The position numbers were made by a program, and so were the translations under genes. A stretch of DNA of 64,000 bases, taken from the NCBI GenBank assembly GCA_026545765.1, contig CM048840.1, positions 21,270,765 through 21,334,764 of the forward strand, in the 5' to 3' direction. Origin of the DNA: Plantago major (Eukaryota; Streptophyta; Magnoliopsida; Lamiales; Plantaginaceae). The notes below the pieces were generated by a model. That model ran no database searches. It was not told where the DNA came from and saw only the letters and a program-made list of their open reading frames with translations. This document shows positions 34,340 through 45,919 of this stretch, in pieces (position 1 is the first letter of the stretch; every line of letters starts with the position of its first letter).

Positions 34340-36480
34340 GTTTTTTCCCAAAGTGTATTTTGATATGCATTATTTTGAAGCGTGTGATAGGAGTTTGAGA
34401 AATGTTATGCATCGACTAGCCACACAATTCGGTGGTTTGATTATTGTATTTGGCGGAGACTTTAGACAGATACTGCCAGTGGTTCCGCGAGGGTCTAGAT
34501 CTATTAGGAATATCTGTTTAGATTTTGATCAGCAATCTAATGACTTATCTTAGCTCAGAAAGGTGGTTAGTACTCTTGGTTCACTTGAACACTGTAAAAG
34601 AGGAAAATCACTAAGTATGATAGTCTAGCAAATCTTGTATAGGATAATTAGGTCTCTCAATGTAATTTTTATATCTTTGAAGAAGACCAAGAAGAAGGCA
34701 TCCAACAGGAGAGTTCAACAAATTTTGAAGTTTTGAAGACTGCACAAGATTTCTGAAGACAAAGGTCATCAGATACCTATGTCCAGATATCTTGAATAAA
34801 CAAGTGTTTTTCAATAAAGTTTTGCAAAAGATATCTGAGAACACAAGGTTTCTGAACGAGAAAAAGTGCTCACATATATCTACACTCAGATACCTTGGAT
34901 AAAAACTGTTTCTGGGAAACAATGTTGTAACAAGTATCTGAAGATGTGAAGGTCTCTGGAAAGGGACGTGCAATGCTTCAGAAAGCATGCATAGTTCCGT
35001 TGGCACTATAGGACAAAAATAGTACAATGCAATAAATGCACAGACAGAGACGTCTGAACAAAAGAGGAAATCTCTGAAAAGAGTGAATGTCTTCTCCAGT
35101 ACTATTTACAGATATCAATAGTTTGAATTTCATTAAGCCTAACGGATACTATTCAAACGGCATGATTTTCAACTATAAATATCAACACTTAGAATGCTTG
35201 AAAAACACACAGAACTTACACCTTGAACTTACACTGAATACACAAAACTCACAACAAGAACACTATCTTTCAAACTCTCAAGCATACTACTTACCTTCAA
35301 GGTTTCTGTTGTGACCAAAGCTCTTGATTCTAAGTAGCACAAAAGTTCTAAGTGTCCTGATCCTTAACAAGCATTGTTATCTGTGAAGGAGTTAAATTAA
35401 GATTCATATCTGAGATTCATTCTCTTGAACACTTATCATAGACTTGGGTCAGTAAAGAACAAGATACCATACATTGAAAAGTGTATTAAGTATACTTGAT
35501 TCATAGAGCTATCTGCATAACTGAATAAGTTATTAAAGAAGCTCACCTGACAAACTACCTTAACCAACACCTTAAACGGCGTGGAGTACAGGAAGTACTT
35601 AGTTTGGGAAACTAAGGAATAACTCCAAGGTTATTGAGCATAGGAAGTACTTAGTTTGGGAAACTAAGGAATAGCTCAAAGGTTTCTGAGTATAGGAAGT
35701 ACTTGGCTGAGAAAGCCGGGGAATAATTCAGGGGGAACACTTGGTTGGGAACCTAGTGTATTTAGGAATCGAGAGAAGATATTTGTAAGGTTAACTCATT
35801 TATCTGTCTTAGTGGATTCTAAGTCTGAGAAAGGCCGAAGTGGATTAATTGAAGGATTACGCCACCTTCAGGTACCACTATAAAGACTTGTGCTATTTAC
35901 TTTCTGTAATTTATTACTTGCTTTATTTACTTTGCTAAGTATTTATACATATCTTGCTGAGCACGTGCACTTATCACAAAAAGTCTTCCGCTCTTTGAAA
36001 TTAAGTATCAGATATCTTCACAAATATCTGAGAAATTGTGTTTATTGACAAAAGTTTGAAAAAGACTATTTACCCCTCCCCCCCCCCCCTCTAATCTTTT
36101 ACTTTGCCGTTATCTGGACCAACAAGATCTGTCATTGTTAATGCAGCAATATGTTCATCCAATATTTTGGATTCACGTGAGGTACTCAGACTTACAAACA
36201 AACATGCGATTTTAGGTAACTGAATGTTTTTTCTCTTACGGTAATCTTGATTTTAGTAATTTGTATCTTTCTTTATATTTTATTAAGTGTGTTTTTTATT
36301 TTTTTACGCTGGTACATTAACAACTGAGATTCAGGAGACTAGAGGAGAATTCGCATAGTGGATACTACAGGTTGGTGATGGAGTTGCCGGCGGTGATAAT
36401 GACGGTGAGATTGATATCAAGATGCCAGAGGGACATTCTTCTTCAAGAAGTGAGTGTTCATATTCCTACCATGGTCCAAA
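34340..36480 (+). pseudogene. Helitron PIF1-like helicase remnant 1, split by a solo LTR
   Basis: Helitron RepHel proteins end in a PIF1-type helicase. 34,340-34,501 gives YFEACDRSLRNVMHRLATQF and FGGDFRQILPVVPRGSR, the block behind Walker B. The frame resumes directly after the LTR and its target duplication at 36,125-36,226 with SVIVNAAICSSNILDSREV, then TGA. Further on, about 36,355-36,430 reads WILQVGDGVAGGDNDGEIDI, the next conserved block. The Rep domain and the helicase N-terminus are missing. The 5' part may be lost at the TA microsatellite. Confidence 0.82.
34502..36124 (+). repeat. Solo LTR of the Sirevirus-like family, AGATC target duplication
   Basis: 1,623-bp LTR homologous to that of elements A and B. 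It begins TATTAGGAATATCTG (TG changed to TA) and ends GTTATCTGGACCAACA. Exact 5-bp duplications AGATC flank it (34,497-34,501 and 36,125-36,129). No internal region is present, so it is a solo LTR left by LTR-LTR recombination. The C run near the end is at 36,078-36,089. Confidence 0.93.
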
Positions 36481-36556
36481 GCACATATAAGTGCTTACTT
36501 GAGCATATATCTAATCCATATCTTGATCCACATTATTTTCAAAATAAATTAACATA

Positions 36557-36801
36557 TATTCCCTCCATTCCGGTTTCCTCTTCATGCAGGTTCGGGAACA
36601 AGATTTAAGAGAAAAATGAAGAAAGTAGGAGAGATGGTGATAAAGTAGGAAAGGGAGTGAATAAAATATGATAAATAGTGAATAAAGTAGGAGATATAGT
36701 GTATAAAGTAGGAGCGAGATTTTTCATTCAAGGGGTGGGAAGATGAAGTTGAGACGAATCAAAATAGAATGCGGGAAGATGAAACTAAAACGGAGAGAGT
36801 A
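36557..36801. mobile_element. Stowaway-like MITE, about 245 bp
   Basis: The left end TATTCCCTCCATTCCGG and right end AAACGGAGAGAGTA are inverted repeats of the CTCCCTCCGT type, with TA at both outer edges as expected for Tc1/mariner-type MITEs. The interior has tandem GTAGGAG / GAATAAAG words. Confidence 0.75.
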
Positions 36802-37099
36802 TCTAATATTCTAATCCATATCTCTTATCATGGATTATAATTCATTATATTATTTTATATATAATAATTTATTTTACGTGATTTATATTTTCAAAGCCTT
36901 TATTTATGTCGTCTGTTATTATCATTATCATTAGCATTATCATTATTATTATTATTATTATTATGAAACATAGATACACATTTCCACATAACTCTCATTT
37001 GATGCTCAAATATCAACATGGAATACTGTAATAGCATGGACAATACCACATCTCTTCAAGTATATATTCAAAGGGAGAGATAAAATTGGGTTAATTTAA

Positions 37100-38570
37100 T
37101 TGATCGAGAAAACAGGGATAAGACCATGAGGCATATGGACTGTCGTTATATGTCTTCATGCAAAGCAATGTGGAGGATATTAGAGTCCCACTACATTATA
37201 CAATTTATGTTGTTAAGCGATTGTCGTTTTCATTTGGAGAATGAGTAGTTTGTTCCTTTCAAAGATGGTGAATGCATGCCAGATGTCGTCTACAAAGTCA
37301 ATGTCAAACAATCGCAGTTCTTGCAGTAGTTCGAGCTGAAAAAATAGATCCTCGAGCCCGGAAGCTGACTTGTACTAAAATTCCTCGCTATCAATGTTGG
37401 AAAAATGAACATAAAATATAGTTCGTATGTAAATAAAGAGACAAGGTTTCGGTATAATGGTGTTGACTGTGTTGTGCACAAATATCACAAGGATGCATGT
37501 GAAGCTATGGGCCTCTTATCCAATGATGGGGAGTATATTAGTGGTTTGAAAGGGGCAAGTCATGGGGATTTACGAGTTTTTTACGTCACTTTTTCATAAC
37601 CATGTTATTATCACGCAACATGTCGAGGCCTGAGGAAGTGTGGAACAAAACATGGAATTTATTATCAGACGACGTTATATACAATCAACAAAGGATACTC
37701 AGTAATCCTGGTACAATAAATTAAAAGACTATATTACAAATTCCCACATCCAATGACAAACAGTTTAAATTTTGTATGTAATTGTCATGTAACGAGAGAG
37801 AACTCTCCATCCAGGTTTGAAAATCACTGATGAAAAATTTAAAAAGAAAAACATTGCTATTATGCCCACTCTTCATTTTGTATTAGATGTTCTATGTTAT
37901 AATTGCAATGGAGCATAGCACGATGGTTTAAGCCCACAATTGACCGATGGATAACGTGCCATATATGAAATTATGTCTATTGTCGATGTCAAAATGACGA
38001 AGTATTCTTCTTATAAATCTACGGAGGGACCATAAAAACCTTTATATGGAGAACGATGTGTTTTGGTTTGAGGGCTGGAGAAGATATTGTACTTCCAGTT
38101 GTGTCAAGTGGGATTGCATCACTCCTTTATAAAGGTAGGAGGATAGCCCAGCATATTTGAGGTTCGTAATACCATTGCAAATCATGATGACTCAACATGC
38201 AATAAGATCATGATTCAGAGGTCATAGGACTGCTCAACGAGGCTCGACTTATATTTGGGATAAGGCTCCCATGACAAACCCACATTGTTTGAAGCGATCG
38301 ATAGGAGCTTAAAGGACGCGATGGCCCGTCTTATCTACATACCACATATATCATATTCAACTTATCATTTTTTTACGTCCAATTTAATCCTATACAATCT
38401 GGTTCGTCATCTTTTGAAATTTAAGAGACGAAATAATTTGCTGAGTGGATAACACAAGTAGGTGAGGGCATTGCTGCTGAATCTAATGACTGTGGGTTGA
38501 TATCAAGATTCTCGAGCATTTACTTATTTGAAAAGCAAGTCATCATATTCCAACTATTGTAGATAGTACA
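37100..38570 (+). pseudogene. Helitron PIF1-like helicase remnant 2
   Basis: A more complete but heavily shifted Helitron helicase. In order: MDCRYMSSCKAMWRILE with FHLENE (about 37,135-37,250); VVHKYHKDACEAMGLLSNDGEYI (about 37,465-37,545); a Walker A region read as GGTIKTFIWRTMCFGLRAG with LPVVSSGIASLL (about 38,026-38,135), where GKT has become IKT; YIWDKAPMTNPHC (Walker B, about 38,250) followed after a shift by FEAIDRSLKDAMARL; and WITQVGEGIAAESND (about 38,438). Many stops. No Rep domain is seen upstream. Confidence 0.8.
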
Positions 38571-39032
38571 TATCCTTTGTTGTTGTATCACTTAGGTGAT
38601 CCATCACTTAACCATGTATATTTCATCACCGGGATATTCTTGCACCTACAAATGAAATATTTAATGATATAAATCAATTTTTCATGTAAAAAAATGTCTA
38701 GAGATAGCATTAAAAATTTGAGCGCATATAGCATGGCTAGGGAAGATAATTTTGAGAATGGTCTCGAACATGTTTTCACTGTAGAATGTTTATAGAGAAG
38801 TGTTCGACAAGTTATGAGTTAATTTTATCTTTATGTGTATTTTATACATGGTTGTGGTCAATTTCACTAATTTACATTATGCACTTTTCTACAAGTATGG
38901 GTGACTTCCGATGCAATGTTGAAGCGATTAGATCGTGCATTTTGTCACCTTGCAGTTTTTATATGTTCCGCAACTTCGACATGTTATTATACAAAATTTA
39001 TTTATTTCTTATTTTAAATTTTTTCTCCATGT

Positions 39033-39062
39033 CCCGTCGAGTATCGACGGGCCATTAACTAG
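39033..39062 (+). other. Helitron 3' terminus: hairpin plus CTAG
   Basis: CCCGTCG-AGTAT-CGACGGG forms a perfect 7-bp stem (39,033-39,051), followed after 7 bases by CTAG (39,059-39,062) and then a T. A GC-rich hairpin shortly before CTRR, with T as the 3' flank, is the defining Helitron end. It lies about 0.5 kb behind helicase remnant 2 in the right orientation. The 5' TC end was not located. Confidence 0.8.
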
Positions 39063-39283
39063 TTTGGTTTAAGGGAAAATGGGGGGAAAGAAAAAAAAAT
39101 AGGGGAAAATATTATTTTCCTTCATTTGGTAGTTCTCAGGAAATCCTGAAAAATTCATCAAAATCTATACAAAATACATCCATCTCTACAAAATAAGGAA
39201 AGCTGTTTTTCCCTCACATTTTCCGGAAAAATCTTATTTTCCTCTATTTTTTTTTCTTTTCCCCCATTTCCCCTCAAACCAAA
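39063..39283. mobile_element. MITE with about 45-bp inverted ends, next to the Helitron end
   Basis: TTTGGTTTAAGGGAAAATGG on the left mirrors CCATTTCCCCTCAAACCAAA on the right; pairing continues through the AAAAAAAAATAG and GGAAAAT stretches. The right end suggests an original start CATTTGG. The Helitron border falls between that A and T, so the Helitron probably inserted at the MITE's edge. Confidence 0.75.
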
Positions 39284-40500
39284 TGAAGCATTCATGTAAG
39301 GATTTTGAGGATCTTTTATAATTAAGAATCCCTAAAAACACCTTTCAATTGGGGATTTTCATGAGCCGCTGACTAATAGCTCATATAAAATAGTAGTATG
39401 AAAAAGTTTGTCTACTATTATATTGTGACTAATGTATTATAGGATCTACACTTTCGGAATTTTATCATTGGAAGTGTTAAAAAACAACGTTTATTTTGAT
39501 TATGTTTACTAGAATCCCCTATAAAAATTCTAACGTGGATGCATGATTATGAATTTATGATTCTTAGGAGATAATGGTTAAGTGATAGACAACAAATAAA
39601 CAGATAAATGATAAATAACTAATCTAGCTAGGATAATGCTTTTCCAGTGTACTCCACATTTCTGTCCCGTCGATATATTTTGCCATGGGATAAAGATATG
39701 TATGTGGCCACATGGTGCAAATTGTCTTGATTCCAATTATTGTGTTTAATTTATGAAAAGGAGTAATTGTAAATGGCCCGATTTGAACTAGCATGTAGCA
39801 ACATACACTACTACACTACTATAATTAATTAATAGGCATGGTGGATTCATACATGTGCGCGCCATTACTGTGTTTGTTCGGTACGTGCGACCTTTAACTT
39901 TAGTAATTAAGAATCGGTTTAGAAAATAATGTTAAAGTTGATGAACTGTGATATAAGTGATAATTAATTGATACCATACTATGTATTTAGGAAAGGTTAT
40001 TCCTAATATGGCTAGACTTTTATCCGGACATATTAAACGACGTGGTTGACCATTTATCTCTCCACCAAAAATCTATTTTGAAGCTTGTCCTTTTGTCTTG
40101 TATACTTGGTTTAGAAGCTAATCGAGTTATACTCTTTGTACTTTATCAAGTATCATCAATAAATTCTTTCAAAGAGTTGAGGAGAAAGTGTTCATTGATC
40201 GATTGAGCTTTATGCAAACCAAATACTAGAAAATTAACACGCAATACTCATGTGTGAATTTTCAACTTATTATTGGAAAGAACTATAAATTAATAATTTA
40301 AAATATTGTATGACTATTGTTTGTAATGCAACTTTTAATAAGATTAAACCATATAAGATTATAAAATATTTTGAATATAGTGTGTTGTGATAAATAGTTA
40401 AAAAGAAAAGAATTAATACTTGTTTTTTTTTTGTATTATTTTATTTAAATAATAATAAAATATAAAAATTATACCAACTACCATATTTATAAATATACAC
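39284..40500. other. AT-rich intergenic DNA
   Basis: 1.2 kb with no gene or clear element. Confidence 0.5.
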
Positions 40501-40600
40501 CAAATGTATCTCATTTCACCAACTTTCACCCTTCTTCCTCTCTTAAATAAAAAATGCTCTAGTTCTAATCCATTGCCAACCTCAGGTTTGTTTTGTAATC

Positions 40601-41856
40601 ATGGACGGACAAAATTCAAACCCCACTCCCAACTCCACTCCACCAAGTCCTTACGAGCATCATCTTATATTTACTTGACAAAAAAAATCATATCATGAAG
40701 CTGCGGTAAAATTCTTGTGGGATTACTACTACGCTCAACCTATCTCCCCACCCCAACTCCAAATTCCAAACCTCATCCTTCTACGATACAACTGGATGTT
40801 ACCTACCATTCAATCCAGACAGTTCAAATGTTTATCCTGGTATCTCTACAGTCGGAGTTTGTTCCGGAGACCCAGTCGGATCCAAAGGAAAAGGGAAAGA
40901 AAGTTCGCAAGTATACAAAGAAGGCTACTCCAGCAAAACATGATAGTGGGCAGGATACTACTTCCACTGCCACAACTGTTGCAAGGAATTACACAAATGA
41001 GGAATATCTTGGTCTCATTGCGATATTCATGCAGTTCAGTCAAGATTCCACTGTCGCCACAAACCAAATTAACGTGGACTCAGTTGTACAAGAAAGTTAA
41101 AGACAAATGGGGCGAAGTAATGGCAAATGGACAGTTCTTCAAGGTGATCTTACGCCAAGAACTGATGATTCACTTCGCAATAGATGGACTCGGATGGAGG
41201 AAGAGGTGAACCTCTTCGTCTCCAATTACGACGATGAAACAAGGCTTGTTGATAATAGGAGTCACAGTGAAGATAACATCCTCCAGTTGCATTGCAAATC
41301 TACAAACATAATCACAAAAGGAACCAGCCTTTCTGCGACCTTCATTGTTGGCAAGCATTGAGGGGGTATCCGCAATGGCAGTCGCACCTGACGTACAGGG
41401 GCACAGTTCAAGGGGGAGGTGGTGCTGAGAATTTGGTAGGTGAAGGCAGCGTTGCTCCAATGGACGAAAGTGGTGGAAGCGGTAGCAAGCGGGCTTTCAA
41501 GTTCACCGACACTGGCAATGACACTGGTTCGGAGCCCCCTATAAGTCGTGATAAGGAAAAGAGCCAACTGAGACGTGAGACGTGGTACGACTGACAGCTC
41601 GTACATGGACAACTTAAACGAGGGTTTCCAAGCATTAAATTAAATTGAGGAGAGGAGGCTTGAACTGGAAAGGGAGAGGATTGAAGTGATGCGATTGAAG
41701 ATGGATAAGAGGTCCTAGGATGCGAGACTACTTGCTGAGAATCAACGTCAAGGAAATAGGGAGGTAGAAAAAGCTACGAGGATGGCATTGTACAAAACGA
41801 TGCTCAACTTGCAGAAAAACTACGACACCTTGACCCGTTTGAGCATTCCATTCTAG
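40601..41856 (+). pseudogene. PIF/Harbinger ORF1 remnant without a transposase
   Basis: Begins MDGQNSNPTPNSTPPSPYE at 40,601. Frame jumps lead to a Lys-rich stretch (KGKKVRKYTKKATPAKH), then the SANT/trihelix-like YTNEEYLGLIAIFMQFSQDS with TNQI (about 40,990-41,090), a DSLRNRWTRMEEEVNLF block (41,167 on), SRDKEKSQLR (about 41,545) and a charged helical end (RRLELERERIEVMRLKMDKR...) stopping at 41,856. Layout and motifs match ORF1 of the element at 16.6-20.2 kb. Many stops and shifts. No DDE transposase follows. Confidence 0.75.
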
Positions 41857-42064
41857 AAAAAAAGTTTGAATTTGAAGTGTGATTGCTTCCATGTTTTTTG
41901 TTGTGTGCTTTCATTTAGGATTTCAATATTGTTTGTTGTTGTGTGCTTTCCTTTTTTCGTATATTAGGATCTCAATATTGTTTGTTGTAACCGTATGACT
42001 TTGTGTTGTATTGATTTTATGATTTCAATTAATGAATTTGTGCTTGTTTAATCTGGAATCTTAA

Positions 42065-42215
42065 ATTTTAAAAAATAGTGTAATTTTATTAATTTGAACT
42101 TTTAAATACTCTTATAATTAATACAGTATGTTGAATATGTAAAAAAGAAAAAAGAATAGAAGAAAAAGACGTCGAAATAGTAACCATTACACATTGGAGG
42201 GCAGTTTTCGAGAAT
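42065..42215 (+). repeat. PIF/Harbinger 3' subterminal sequence shared with 20,030-20,095
   Basis: TAATTTTATTAATTTGAACTTTTAAATACTCTTATAAT... parallels CAATTTTATTAGTTTCAACTTCTAAACACTCTCATAAT... in the element at 16.6-20.2 kb; both continue to TATGTTRAATATGT. This shows that the ORF1-only remnant belongs to the same PIF/Harbinger group. The outer end is uncertain (about 42,200). Confidence 0.65.
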
Positions 42216-44064
42216 CATGATCCGTTGGAAATGGTCCGAGGCAATAATCCTTGCGTGTGCGATGTGAGGTCTGGATTCTGGGCCGACATAAAATAGTGAG
42301 AGTGAATGATACATTAACGTCTCATAAACTCCTATCTCCACCTCCAATCTTTTTCTATGATACTGCAACATCAATAATAAATATCTACGTACTCATCACT
42401 TTTTGCAACATCAAGAGTCTTTTGCTTATGTCAAAACTAAATAAGATATATATAAGATTAAGATATATAGTAGGCACAGCTTCATGACCATATCCATGAC
42501 GAAGAACAAGTCGATCTAAATCAATTCCTATCCAAACTCTGCAAATATTTCCAAACAAAACCACACGTACGTAGATATATTAATTGTCCTTATTGGCAGT
42601 AGATTGAAAAAATAGAATTCCATCTAATTTTAAAATTCGAACTTGTACAGAGTTGTATAATGTATTCCTTTATATTGATTCTTCAATATTCATCTACGCT
42701 TCGATACTTGTGGTCGGTTTCAATCTCATGTCATTCTAGTGAAAATTTAATATACGACGGAATCTCCGATAATATGATAAAATTTCTATCACATCTAAAA
42801 TGTCTAATACTACGATAAATTTTTATCTCCACAACAATTATTTGTACTCATTGTTTTATTTCCATTCACGATCGATCCGTTAATTAATAGTATCTATCTT
42901 AACCATTTTGTTGGTTTTCTTTGAATTGCAGGTCTCTTTTTCCTTAATTTGAGACGTAGCACTAATAATAAATTAATAACTAGTGGCAGGGTACGTAGCG
43001 AATTAGCGATAATCAATTTCAAACACCGACCGACGAGGCAAATTACACATACTTGATGATGTTCCTCGTGACTAGTACTGTTTTTTCTTTTGAACCCGCA
43101 AATGTATTATTGCTTGTTTCACAGTATATTAAAATCAATAAATTAAAAACTTCTATTTTAACCTGATTTTTATTATTTTAATCATTTGTCAAATGATTAA
43201 TTGAGAGTTTACACGAGCACAATAAATGCTAATATATCGCTTTTGTACATACCTGGCATTCAAACCAAAAATTCCAGCACCACTTGCTTCATTTATTCTG
43301 AACAGTGTCGTCCTTCGTGACTAGTACTGTATATAAACATATTAATGTGCACGGGTTAAACATGCAGTAGTATATCGTCGAACAAAGTGTCATGTCCTAT
43401 TGTTCTAGCTGTACATGGCATATTGTAGTGCGACGGGACGTAAACTACAACAAATTAAATCATGGTTTTTAGAAACCGATCCAACAAAAAGTATGAAAAA
43501 ACGTCTCAACTTTTCCTTCTCATCGAAGTGAAACAAGTATGAAATTGAAAATTGTACTCTACACTTTAATACATTCTTACTTTCATTTTTGAAATATTCC
43601 AATAATTTTCAAAATACCTCGGTCTTTTAAAAGTTAAAAACACTTCCAGTCCATGAAAGCAATTTGCCTTTATAAATCTGTAAAACCTTACTTACCTACA
43701 AAATGGAAAGCAACATGAAGTAAGTGGTAAAATATTATCATAGACTTGTACCATGTTATATATGATGTATATGTTATTTTGATCTGAAAAATCATTAAAT
43801 TCAGACCACCCGTTCAGTTCATACCAATAGAGAATAGCCTAATTTAATTTGTGTATATAGTCTACAGTCTATAATATAATAAATATTTAAATTAAAAACA
43901 CAAGAGCTGATATAATGAGGATTATGGCATGCACTTTATATCGTGAAGCAAACTTTTGGCTTGTTTGTTAGCTGTGCCTTGGGCTTTTGGTCTTTCCCTT
44001 TCTTAAAGCAAAATCGCAAACAAAAGCAAGGTTGAGTTGAGCTTATACATACATACATACATAT
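42216..44064. other. Intergenic DNA upstream of caleosin 2
   Basis: 1.85 kb with no gene on either strand. A short TTCAGTTCATACC piece near 43,812 resembles the CAGTTCAG MITE family seen in caleosin 1 intron 3. Confidence 0.45.
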
Positions 44065-45919
44065 ATGGCTGGAGAACCCAATTCTTCATCAAACATTGCT
44101 TCTTCTTCTACTACACATATTGATATTCTTCAAGGCAACCCCATATTCTTAATTACATATTTTTCTAGCTCCTCCTTAACTTCAATTCTTTGTCTTGATT
44201 TTTGTAAATTTTAATTACATGCATGCAGGTATGGAAAATCACGAAGAGAATGTTCTGCAAAAACATGTTATGTTCTTCGATCGGAATAAAGACGGCTTGA
44301 TTTATCCTTCCGAAACATTTCAAGGTAATTTATTAATCAATCACTTGAGTATTGTTCCAATTAATCAAGATTAGGGCAAGTTCTCAAACTCATAATTTTA
44401 TTCTAAGCTATTATAATTAGGACTTCTTTTTTTGGGCCTTATTTTAGTAGAGGATCCCGGCTCATATGTCGGAGATTGTTAAACCCTAGCTAATGATACT
44501 ATGGTAAATTAGGAGATGAAGAAATTATTACTCACTAATTATTCTTTTTTAGATTATCATACAGTGAGTAAACTGACATGAGTTTAATTTAATTGGTTAA
44601 AGTAGTAAACTTTCATCTTTCCATTTTTATTTAATTTTTAAATATTAATTTATAATCATATAACATCAATGACTGATGGTGCATATTTATTCAACAATGT
44701 TCTTTTTGTTTCATAATGGCATGCGAGTCGCATCCACTACCCTTTGCCTATTCACCGGATAAATTCCGAATAAATTCGCTCCCCATGGAATATATAACAT
44801 AATATGACCAAAGAGGTTACCGCCCTTTTCAACAATTAAGTAAGCCATTAATTTTTAAATTGTATTCAAAATAAACAACAATATACATTTTTCAGTTGTA
44901 AGTGATCTCAATTGAATGATTAGAAGTAATATAAATTTTACCAAAGTGTACAAGTAGTACTCCCATCTCTATATTTCTATGTTTCAACCATTTTTGGATT
45001 AATTTTTGCCCTTCTCTAGCTTTTGTTTCACTACTACCCTGCAACCCCTTCCCAAGAGAGATGCAGCTGTTGAGGATTTTTTTTTTTTTTTTTGGGCAGG
45101 TTTTCGGGCAATAGGTTGCGGATTGGCATTGTCCTCAATCGCAGCGGTGTTCATCAACCTTGGTCTCAGCCGGAAGACAAGACCTGTATAATTTTTTTTT
45201 CTCCCCATCTCCTTTTCATACATATTTAACTCTTGTACTTCAAAGTCATTCAAACTAGGTCATTTGTCAATGTCGACAAAGTAACTTGTGGAAAAGGACC
45301 AAAAGGTGAAGGGTGTGCTTTCATTATAATAGTGTGTAACATAACTTAAGTAAGGTTTGGAATTCGAGTATTGTTGACGATTATTACAATAGTTTCTTAA
45401 AGTAAGGAAAGTGAATAACAAATGTGCTTTTTCTTGGGTACACCATGCAGGGGAAACCCTTCGATCTGCGATTCCCGATAGAAGTGAAGAACATCCAAAT
45501 GAGCAAGCATACTAGTGATTCTGGCGTCTATGACAAGGAAGGAAGGTTTAATGCATCTAAATTCGAGGAGATCTTTTCTAAGCATGCACGTGGTAACGCG
45601 AATGCCTTAACATCAGATGAGTTAAGCACGTTCCTGAAATCTAACAGGGAGCCCAAGGACTACAGAGGATGGTATGTTGATTCGATTCAGCAAATGAATG
45701 ATATAAAGTTTAAAAAAAAAAAAATTGAGTAAGGGTAAAATGTAGGGATTAAATATGTGCAGGTTAGCAGGGTATGTAGAGTGGAAAATCTTGTATTTCC
45801 TATGCAAGGACGAGCACGGTTTGCTGCACAAAGACACCATCAGAGCAGCTTACGATGGAAGCCTGTTCGAGCGAATGGCCAAAGAGAAAGAAGCTAAGAC
45901 GGAAAGGAAACTTTGCTAG
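44065..45919 (+). CDS. Caleosin / peroxygenase, copy 2 (209 aa, 5 exons)
   Basis: Paralogue of the gene at 24,426, with the same lipid-droplet/ER caleosin fold and likely peroxygenase role. Exons: 44,065-44,134, 44,229-44,324, 45,100-45,185, 45,451-45,671, 45,763-45,919; the sum is 630 nt, open throughout. The EF-hand loop [12 protein letters not shown] is residues 41-52, with haem-type His36 (LQKHVMFFD) and His104 (SKHTSDSG). The N-terminus is short and polar ([15 protein letters not shown]) with no signal peptide. Exon 4 corresponds exactly to exons 4+5 of copy 1 (95+126 = 221 nt), so intron 4 is absent. Exon 1 joins exon 2 in frame only if AAG/GCAACC is used as a GC donor with a normal TGCAG acceptor. 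The start is the only ATG giving that join. An alternative first exon cannot be excluded. Confidence 0.9.
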
